Part shown: positions 57,332 through 64,000 of the stretch, one piece after another
Position numbering within the stretch: position 1 is the first letter of the stretch
Layout of the letters: each line of letters opens with the position of its first letter
Assembly: GCF_002154225.1 (NCBI RefSeq)
Contig: NZ_MTSE01000004.1
Location: 62,001-126,000, forward strand
Source: Hymenobacter crusticola
GTDB taxonomy: Bacteria; Bacteroidota; Bacteroidia; Cytophagales; Hymenobacteraceae
Length of the DNA: 64,000 bases
Reading direction: 5' to 3'
Made by a program: the position numbers and the translations under genes
Notes under the pieces: generated by a model
Databases searched by the model: none
What the model saw: only the letters and a program-made list of their open reading frames with translations
What the model was told of the DNA's origin: nothing

Positions 57332-58288
57332 ATGAAAAATACCCTGCTCGTCGCCTTGCTGGCCTTCGGAACCTACCTGCCTTCGCAGGCGCAAAACCCG
57401 ATTATTAGGGACGTATTCACGGCCGACCCAGCGCCGTTGGTGTACCGCGATACACTGTTCCTGTACACCGGCCACGACACAGCTTCGGTGAAGGAAACGA
57501 ACTACAAGATGCCCGACTGGCGCATCTACTCCACCACCGACATGGTGCATTGGAAGGACTACGGCACGCGCCTTTCGCCCCGCACCTTCGCCTGGGCCAC
57601 CGGCGATGCCTACGCGTCGCAGTGCGTGTATCACAAGGGCAAGTTCTACTGGTTTGTGGCCACCTTTCACAAGAAGGACGACAACAGCCAGGGCGGCGCG
57701 GCCATCGGCGTAGCCGTGTCGGACCGCCCCACGGGGCCGTTCAAGGATGCCATTGGCAAGGCGCTTATCGTCAATGAGATGACCAAGGACAAGCCGCACG
57801 CCTGGGACGACATCGACCCCACCGTGTTCATCGATGATGACAAGCAGGCCTACCTGTATTGGGGCAACTTAAGCTGCCGCTGGGTGAAGCTCAAAGACAA
57901 CCTGACGGAGCTGGCTGGCCCCATCACGGTGGTGAATATCAAGAACTACATCGAAGGGCCCTGGGTGTACAAGCGCAAAAAGCTCTACTACCTCGTGTAC
58001 GCTAGTGCCGGCACCAAGCCCGAGATGATAGAGTATTGCACCGCCCCGAGCGCTACCGGCCCTTGGACGTACCGCGGCATCATTCAGGAAAACGTGCCGA
58101 ACAGCTTCACGACGCATCCCGGCATCATCGACTACAAGGGTAAGAGCTACTTCTTCTACCACAACGGCTCCTTGCCCACCGGCGGCAGCTACCGCCGCTC
58201 CATCTGCGTGGACGATATGTATTATAATCCGGATGGCACCATCAAGCCCATTGTGCAGACGACGAAGGGGGTAGCGCCGGTGAAGTAG
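57332..58288 (+). CDS. GH43 single-domain enzyme
   Basis: 318 aa. Signal peptide (LLVALLAFGTYLPSQAQ). Propeller: Asp in VFTADPAPLVYRD (base), Asp in WDDIDPTVFIDDD and Glu in NYIEGPWVYKRKK (acid). It consists of the catalytic domain only. It is a close paralogue of the truncated GH43 at 63188 (shared FTADPAPLVYxD, MPDWRxYSTTDM-type and DDIDPTVF segments). This group of GH43 is often alpha-L-arabinofuranosidase acting on arabinoxylan; substrate not proven. The GH31 gene starts 20 bp downstream. Confidence 0.9.
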   Translation: MKNTLLVALLAFGTYLPSQAQNPIIRDVFTADPAPLVYRDTLFLYTGHDTASVKETNYKMPDWRIYSTTDMVHWKDYGTRLSPRTFAWATGDAYASQCVYHKGKFYWFVATFHKKDDNSQGGAAIGVAVSDRPTGPFKDAIGKALIVNEMTKDKPHAWDDIDPTVFIDDDKQAYLYWGNLSCRWVKLKDNLTELAGPITVVNIKNYIEGPWVYKRKKLYYLVYASAGTKPEMIEYCTAPSATGPWTYRGIIQENVPNSFTTHPGIIDYKGKSYFFYHNGSLPTGGSYRRSICVDDMYYNPDGTIKPIVQTTKGVAPVK

Positions 58289-58308
58289 CCTTGCGTTTAC
58301 TAAACAGC

Positions 58309-60957
58309 ATGGTTACCAAGTTGATAGATAACGCACTACATACTAGCAAGCTGCTAGCAGTGCTGCTAGCCTTGGGTGTGCCCCTAGGTAGCTTTGGGCA
58401 GCGCGTACAACGCTATACCCAAGCCGCTGACCGGGTTACGCTTACTCTGGCCGATGGACAGCTGGTGCTGCGCCCGCTGGCGGAAAACGCCATCCGGGTG
58501 CAGTTTACCAAGGACGCTCAGCCCAAGTTGCCCGAGTTGGTGCTGACGAGTCCGGCGATGGTACCTGCGTTTAGGGTGACGGAAACCAGCGCGGCAGTGC
58601 AGCTAGCTACCAAGCAAGTGAAAGTGCTAGTAGATAAGGCCACCGGCACCTTGCGCTACGCCGATAACACTGGCCGCATGTTCTTGCAAGAGCAACCTAC
58701 TACCCGCCTGCGGGCCGCTGAGCCCGTGTTGGGTGAAGCCTGCGTCGTGGCCGAGCAACAATTTCAAACTGCGCCCGATGAGCTGCTGTTGGGGCTAGGG
58801 CAATTCCAGGACGGGCACTTCAACCTGCGCGGCATCACCCGGCAACTCACGCAGGTGAACACGCAGACTGCCCTACCATTCATTTATTCCAGCAAAGGGT
58901 ACGGCTTGCTCTGGCACCAATACGGTTTGACCGACTTTAACCCGGCGGACTCGCCTATTCCGCTGGAAAAGCAGGCGCTGGCCGTAACGCAAGCCGGCCA
59001 AGCAGTAGATGCCACCACCGCCACGGGCACCCAAAAAGTAGCGCAGGACCAGGCCACTTATACTGGCACGTTTACGCTGCCGGCAGCGGGGGAATATTCC
59101 CTCATGCTCGACCTAGGTGCCATGGGCAATCGGCACTACCTAGCCATTGATGGCGTGGCCTGCCTCGACCACAGCAACTTCTGGCTGCCCCCCACAGCGA
59201 GTGCCAAAGTGACCCTGGCCGCAGGGCCGCATCGCATCCAGGTGGTGTGCAAGGCCAACAACACGCCGCACGTCACCTACAAACGGGTGGATGGCCTCAC
59301 CACGTTTCGCTCGCCCAACGCGCAGCTGCTGGACTACGTGGTGTTTTATGGCCCGCAGGCCGACGCCGTTATTCAGACGTACCGCAACCTGTCGGGGCAG
59401 GTGCCGCTGCTGCCGCAGTGGGCCTATGGCTTTTGGCAATGCCGCGAGCGGTACACTTCCAGCGCCCACCTTCAGGAGACGGTGCAGGAATTTCGGCGGC
59501 GCAACATCCCGATGGACGTGATTGTGCAGGATTGGCAGTACTGGGGCAAATACGGCTGGGGCGTGATGCAGTTCGACGAGGCCAAGTACCCCGACCCGGC
59601 CGCGCTCATGCAGAACCTACACGCCCAGCACGCGCGCTTCAATATTTCGGTGTGGGAGAATCTGAACAAGGAGTCAGCCATTGGCAAAAGCCACGTAGCC
59701 AACAACTTCTACATCCCCAATAGCCCCTGGCTGGACCTCACGAACCCGGCGGCCCGCACGGCGCACTGGGCGGCCATGAACCAGCACCTGTTCCGCTACG
59801 GGGTAGACTCGTGGTGGCTAGATGCCACCGAGCCCGAAAACGACGCCCTGCACGGCAAAAAGCTGTTTGCGGGACCAGGCGACTTTTACCGGCTCACGTA
59901 TCCGCTGTTCGTCAACCAGGCCGTATACGAGGGCCAGCGCCAAACCACCGCTGATAAGCGCGTGTGCATTCTCACGCGCTCGGCTTTCTTGGGTCAGCAG
60001 CGCTACGGCACCATCAACTGGTCGGGCGACATTGGCGGCACCTGGGACTCATTCAAGCGCCAGATTCCGGCTGGGCTGAACTTCACCATCACGGGCCAGC
60101 CGTACTGGACCACCGACATCGGCGGCTTTTTCCGGCCCGGCGCCGGGCAATACACCGACCCGCAGTACAACGAGTTGCTGATGCGCTGGTACCAGTGGGG
60201 CACGTTCACGCCCATCTTTCGGGTACACGGCTACCAGACCGAAACCGAGCCCTGGAAAAACGGCCCAGTGGTGGAAGCCAACATCCGGCAACTGCTGGAC
60301 GTGCGCTACCGCCTGTTGCCCTACCTCTACTCTGAAGCCTGGCAAGTGCACCAACACGGCTCAACGCTCATGCGGCCGCTGGTGATGGATTTCCCGGCCG
60401 ATACCACGGCCGCGCACCAAGCCTACGAGTACACGTTTGGTCCCGCTTTCCTGGTGGCGCCTGTCATTAAGCCGGGCGTGACGGCGTGGCCGGTGTATTT
60501 GCCGAAGGCGGCGGGATGGTACAACTTCTGGACGGGCCAGCGCCACGCGGGCGGGCAAACCGTGACTGCGCCCGCACCCGCGGCCACCACTCCGGTATTT
60601 GTGAAAGCCGGCGCCATCGTGCCCCTAGGCAAACGCCTGCAATACACCGGTCAGAAGACAGCTGATACGTTGGAAATCAGAGTGTACGCCGGTGCCGATG
60701 GCCGTTTCGCTTTGTACGAGGACGAAGGTGATAGTTACCGCTATGAGCAGGGCCAACACACGCTCATCACCTTCGCCTGGGATGAAAAGCGCCAAACGCT
60801 CACCATTGGCCCGCGCCAAGGCACGTATCCTGGCGCGTTGCCGCGGCGGGTGTTCAACCTCGTGTGGCCCAGTGAGGCCACCGGGCTAGGTGCCGCGTTT
60901 GGTAAGCCCCAAAAGCAAGTAGTGTACACAGGCAAACGATTGACGATAAAACGGTAG
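58309..60957 (+). CDS. GH31 alpha-xylosidase-like enzyme with PA14-like insertion
   Basis: 882 aa from the ATG at 58309; a TTG at 58291 is an unlikely alternative. Signal peptide (LLAVLLALGVPLGSFGQ). An N-terminal domain (VTLTLADGQLVLRPLAENAI) is followed by a PA14-like insertion at about 225-345 (YTGTFTLPAAGEYSLMLDLG, HYLAIDGVACLDH). The (beta/alpha)8 barrel has nucleophile Asp505 in WWLDATEPEND and acid/base Asp574 in NWSGDIGGTWDSF. PA14 insertions occur in alpha-xylosidases acting on longer oligosaccharides. In a xylan PUL the role is probably removing alpha-xylose side groups; alpha-glucosidase is the alternative. Confidence 0.92.
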   Translation: MVTKLIDNALHTSKLLAVLLALGVPLGSFGQRVQRYTQAADRVTLTLADGQLVLRPLAENAIRVQFTKDAQPKLPELVLTSPAMVPAFRVTETSAAVQLATKQVKVLVDKATGTLRYADNTGRMFLQEQPTTRLRAAEPVLGEACVVAEQQFQTAPDELLLGLGQFQDGHFNLRGITRQLTQVNTQTALPFIYSSKGYGLLWHQYGLTDFNPADSPIPLEKQALAVTQAGQAVDATTATGTQKVAQDQATYTGTFTLPAAGEYSLMLDLGAMGNRHYLAIDGVACLDHSNFWLPPTASAKVTLAAGPHRIQVVCKANNTPHVTYKRVDGLTTFRSPNAQLLDYVVFYGPQADAVIQTYRNLSGQVPLLPQWAYGFWQCRERYTSSAHLQETVQEFRRRNIPMDVIVQDWQYWGKYGWGVMQFDEAKYPDPAALMQNLHAQHARFNISVWENLNKESAIGKSHVANNFYIPNSPWLDLTNPAARTAHWAAMNQHLFRYGVDSWWLDATEPENDALHGKKLFAGPGDFYRLTYPLFVNQAVYEGQRQTTADKRVCILTRSAFLGQQRYGTINWSGDIGGTWDSFKRQIPAGLNFTITGQPYWTTDIGGFFRPGAGQYTDPQYNELLMRWYQWGTFTPIFRVHGYQTETEPWKNGPVVEANIRQLLDVRYRLLPYLYSEAWQVHQHGSTLMRPLVMDFPADTTAAHQAYEYTFGPAFLVAPVIKPGVTAWPVYLPKAAGWYNFWTGQRHAGGQTVTAPAPAATTPVFVKAGAIVPLGKRLQYTGQKTADTLEIRVYAGADGRFALYEDEGDSYRYEQGQHTLITFAWDEKRQTLTIGPRQGTYPGALPRRVFNLVWPSEATGLGAAFGKPQKQVVYTGKRLTIKR

Positions 60958-61034
60958 CATCAATTACTTTTCAACGAGTAGTACGCCACTCATCTCCGGC
61001 GCTAACTGCTAATTAAGTGTTAAGCATCAGGTAT

Positions 61035-63122
61035 ATGAAAAAGCTTCTTTTTGCCCTTTTGCTGCTAAGCCCCGCCCTAGGGCTGCGCGCCGAGGACGGT
61101 CACCAGCTTTGGCTGCGCCCGCACGCGGCGGTGCCGGTCACGGTGGTGGTGCCCGCCAAAAACTCAGCCTTGCTTGCCACGGCGAAGCAGGAATTGCAGC
61201 AGGGCTGGCAGGGTAGGGCAGGGGCCACCGTGACGCTGACGCTCAAGAAGGACAAAGCCTTCAAGTATGATGGGTTTCGCCTGAGCGCGCAAGGCGTGCA
61301 GGCTGCCACCGAGGCGGGCCTCCTGTATGGGGCTTTCGAATTGCTACGGCGCCAGCAAACTGGCCAATCGGTGGCTGAGGAAGTTTCTAACCCTTCGTAC
61401 GAGCTTCGCCTACTCAACCACTGGGACAACCCCGATGGGTCGGTGGAGCGCGGGTACGCTGGCAAGTCGATCTTCTGGCGCAAGGACAGCGCCCTGGTGG
61501 TGACCAACCGCGACAAGAAACTGTGGCAGGAATACGCCCGGGCTAACGCGTCTATTGGCATCAACAGCAGCGTGCTCAACAACGTGAATGCTTCCCCAAT
61601 GATTCTCTCGGCCGAGTACCTAGGTCGGGTGAAAGCCATTGCCGACGTGTTGCGGCCGTACGGGGTGAAGACGTATCTCTCGGTGAAATTCTCGTCGCCG
61701 GTACTGCTGGGCGGCCTCAAAACCGCCGACCCGCTGGACCCGGCCGTTGTCAAGTGGTGGCGCGGTAAGGTGAAGGAGATTTACCAGCAGGTGCCGGACT
61801 TTGGTGGCTTCCTAGTGAAGGCCAGCAGTGAAGGCCAACCCGGTCCGCAAGATTACGGCCGCACCCACGCCGACGGCGCCAACATGCTGGCCGACGTGCT
61901 GAAGCCCTACAAAGGCTTGGTGATGTGGCGCGCCTTCGTGTATAGCCCCAACGATAAGGACCGCGCCAAGCAGGCCTACAACGAATTTGTGCCGCTGGAT
62001 GGCAAATTTCGGGACAATGTTATCGTTCAGGTGAAGAACGGCCCGGTTGATTTTCAGCCCCGTGAGCCATTCAGTCCGCTGTTTGGGGCGCTGAAAAAGA
62101 CGGCCGTGATGCCCGAGTTTCAGATTACCCAGGAATACTTAGGGCACGAGATTGACCTAGCCTATTTGGCGCCCATGTGGGAAGAGTGCCTGCAAAGCGA
62201 CACTTACCAGGCCGGCCCCGGCAGCACGGTGGCCCGCTGCACCAACGGCAGCGTGTACCGCCAGGCGCACTCGTCCATGGCCGGGGTATCCAATGTGGGA
62301 CTGGATACCAACTGGACCGGCCACGACTTCGCCCAAGCCAACTGGTACGCCTTTGGGCGGCTAGCCTGGAACAGCAGCGCCAAAAGCGCCCAAATAGCCG
62401 AAGAGTGGCTCAAGCTGACTTTCCAAAATGCCGCCGGGGCTAACCAACTGGCTGCCTCCGCGGCCGACTGGAACGCTAAGTTCCTGACGCCCGTAGCTCA
62501 ACTGATGCTGGCGAGTCGCGAGGCTATTGTCGATTACTCGATGCCGCTGGGCTTGCACCACATCATGTCGGCCACGCATGAGCACTACGGCCCCGGCCCG
62601 TGGTGGGCGCCGCCTAAAATGCGCGCCGACTGGACTCCGCCTTACTACCACCAGGCTGCGGCCAACGGTGTAGGCTTCGACCGCACCAAGAAAGGCAGCG
62701 ACGCGGTGAGCCAGTACCACGAGCCGCTGGCTTCGCAGTTCAACGACCCCGCCACCTGCCCCGACGAGTACCTGCTGTGGTTTCACCACCTGCCCTGGGA
62801 TTTTAAGATGAAAAGCGGCCGCACGCTCTGGGACGAGCTAGCCCTGCACTACGACCATGGCGTGCAGCAGGTGCGGCAGTTTCAGCGCACCTGGGACCAG
62901 GCCCAACCCTACGTGGATGCCGAGCGATTTGCAGTGGTGCAAAACAAGCTACGCAGCCAAAGCGGCAACGCCGTGCTCTGGAAAGACGCCTGCTTGCTCT
63001 ACTTCCAGCAGTTCAGTCATATGCCCATTCCGGCTGCTATCGAACCACCGATGCATACGCTGGAGGCCGCCATTGCCAACGATATGCCGCCGCGGCCACC
63101 GCGCCAACCCCGTCAGCCTTAG
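61035..63122 (+). CDS. GH67 alpha-glucuronidase
   Basis: 695 aa from the ATG at 61035 (MKKLLFALLLLSPALGLRA); an in-frame ATG at 61017 precedes the signal peptide and is less likely. Motifs: YELRLLNHWDNPDGSVERGY, KASSEGQPGPQDYGRTHADG (Glu266), NGPVDFQPREP (Asp339) and MPEFQITQEYLGHE (Glu367). The spacings 73 and 28 equal those of the three catalytic acids of Cellvibrio GH67 (Glu292, Asp365, Glu393). GH67 removes (methyl)glucuronic acid only from the non-reducing end of short oligosaccharides, so it complements GH115. It is secreted to the periplasm. Confidence 0.95.
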   Translation: MKKLLFALLLLSPALGLRAEDGHQLWLRPHAAVPVTVVVPAKNSALLATAKQELQQGWQGRAGATVTLTLKKDKAFKYDGFRLSAQGVQAATEAGLLYGAFELLRRQQTGQSVAEEVSNPSYELRLLNHWDNPDGSVERGYAGKSIFWRKDSALVVTNRDKKLWQEYARANASIGINSSVLNNVNASPMILSAEYLGRVKAIADVLRPYGVKTYLSVKFSSPVLLGGLKTADPLDPAVVKWWRGKVKEIYQQVPDFGGFLVKASSEGQPGPQDYGRTHADGANMLADVLKPYKGLVMWRAFVYSPNDKDRAKQAYNEFVPLDGKFRDNVIVQVKNGPVDFQPREPFSPLFGALKKTAVMPEFQITQEYLGHEIDLAYLAPMWEECLQSDTYQAGPGSTVARCTNGSVYRQAHSSMAGVSNVGLDTNWTGHDFAQANWYAFGRLAWNSSAKSAQIAEEWLKLTFQNAAGANQLAASAADWNAKFLTPVAQLMLASREAIVDYSMPLGLHHIMSATHEHYGPGPWWAPPKMRADWTPPYYHQAAANGVGFDRTKKGSDAVSQYHEPLASQFNDPATCPDEYLLWFHHLPWDFKMKSGRTLWDELALHYDHGVQQVRQFQRTWDQAQPYVDAERFAVVQNKLRSQSGNAVLWKDACLLYFQQFSHMPIPAAIEPPMHTLEAAIANDMPPRPPRQPRQP

Positions 63123-63187
63123 TACCTTGTACTTACTTGGTCGGCCGCTTGTGGGCGGCTCGCCTTGCTGTTGCCTAGCCTCTCCTT

Positions 63188-64000
63188 ATGCGTAAATCTT
63201 GCCTTCCTATTACCCTGCTCGCAGCAGTGGGGCTAGCCTTCACCGCGCTGCACAGCTACGGCCAGACGGCCCCCAAGCCGGGCGAAAATCCCATCCTGCG
63301 CGACGTATTTACCGCCGACCCGGCTCCGCTGGTGTACAAAGACAAGGTGTACCTCTACGTGGGTCACGACGAGGCCAAGGAGGGCCAGATGTTCAACATG
63401 AACGACTGGCGCTGCTATTCCTCCACCGACATGAAGCACTGGACCCCGCACGGCTCAGTGATGAACGTGCGGGACTTTACATGGGCTACGAAGGACGCTT
63501 GGGCCTCGCAAGTAGTAGCTCGCAATGGCAAATTTTACTTCTACGCGGCGGTGCAGGAAGGCGCCCCAGCCAACGCCAAGGCCATCGGGGTGGCCGTATC
63601 CGATAGCCCCACCGGCCCCTTTGTGGACGCCCGCGGCTCGGCCCTCATTTCCGACAAAACCACGCCTGGCCCCAACGGCTGGGACGACATCGACCCCACC
63701 GTATTCGTAGACGATGATGGCACGGCCTGGCTAGCTTGGGGTAACCCCAACTGCTACCTAGCCAAGCTCAAGCCCAACATGACGGAGCTGGACGGGCCCA
63801 TTCAGCGCATCGAAGTACCTAATTACACGGAAGGCCCGTGGCTCCACAAGCGGGGCAACTTGTACTACTTCACCTACGCGGCCTTCGCACACCAAGGCAT
63901 GTCGGAGAAAATGTGCTATGCCACGGCTCCCAAAGTAACCGGTCCGTGGACCTACCAGGGCATCCTCACCGACCAGGCCAAGAACAGCTATACCATTCAC
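63188..64000 (+). CDS. GH43 enzyme, cut by the window edge
   Basis: 271 codons open to the end of the window. Start ATG at 63188 with a signal peptide (LLAAVGLAFTALHSYGQ). Asp in VFTADPAPLVYKDK, Asp in WDDIDPTVFVDDDG and Glu in NYTEGPWLHKRG form the GH43 acid set. It closely resembles the GH43 at 57332 and was presumably duplicated with it around the GH31 and GH67 genes. The C-terminal part lies outside the window, so extra domains cannot be excluded. Confidence 0.9.
   Translation, partial: MRKSCLPITLLAAVGLAFTALHSYGQTAPKPGENPILRDVFTADPAPLVYKDKVYLYVGHDEAKEGQMFNMNDWRCYSSTDMKHWTPHGSVMNVRDFTWATKDAWASQVVARNGKFYFYAAVQEGAPANAKAIGVAVSDSPTGPFVDARGSALISDKTTPGPNGWDDIDPTVFVDDDGTAWLAWGNPNCYLAKLKPNMTELDGPIQRIEVPNYTEGPWLHKRGNLYYFTYAAFAHQGMSEKMCYATAPKVTGPWTYQGILTDQAKNSYTIH

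Overview
The window most likely comes from an aerobic, GC-rich member of the Bacteroidota, with Hymenobacter or a close relative as the best guess. The reasons are the SusC/SusD pairs, a hybrid two-component regulator of the Bacteroides type, many periplasmic enzymes with short signal peptides and LxxC lipoboxes, and high GC (near 60% by eye) outside one AT-rich island. No rRNA, tRNA, CRISPR array or intact transposase gene was seen.

Layout. (1) 1-5432 holds housekeeping and accessory genes: the 5' part of a PQQ-type sugar dehydrogenase (-), a half-size EamA transporter, an MDR-type oxidoreductase, an SDR, a secreted amidase (-) and a small Kunitz/BPTI-type lipoprotein (-). (2) 5667-13901 (-) is a compact polysaccharide utilization locus (PUL): susC, susD, DUF3823 lipoprotein and a GH43 enzyme. 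(3) 14438-23877 holds oxidoreductases (two aldo/keto reductases, a PRISE-like SDR, pirin), a zinc-ribbon protein, an ElaA-like acetyltransferase, an HSL-type esterase and a solitary TonB-dependent receptor. (4) 24195-64000 is a very large xylan PUL. It opens with a divergent hybrid two-component regulator (HTCS), then susC and susD, then a scarred 1.3-kb stretch with gene remnants. It continues with a 28-kb same-strand run of enzymes: GH127, GH43, GH51, GH97, GH43, GH115, GH8, GH43, GH43 with a CBM6-like end, a double CE1 esterase, GH95, GH43, GH31, GH67 and a GH43 that runs off the window.

Working together. The enzyme set fits heavily decorated glucuronoarabinoxylan of the cereal type. GH8 cuts xylan or xylo-oligosaccharides. 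The double CE1 protein should remove acetyl and feruloyl esters. GH43, GH51 and GH127 remove arabinose. GH115 and GH67 remove (methyl)glucuronic acid. GH31 removes alpha-xylose, GH97 alpha-galactose, and GH95 L-galactose or L-fucose caps. SusC/D import the oligosaccharides and the HTCS senses them.

The most unusual observations are: C-terminal stubs of a xylose isomerase gene and of a second GH115 gene lying between susD and GH127; AATCGATT palindromes of the LacI-operator type, in pairs, upstream of both susC genes; the AT-rich regulator island inside a GC-rich locus; and the bacterial Kunitz-domain lipoprotein.
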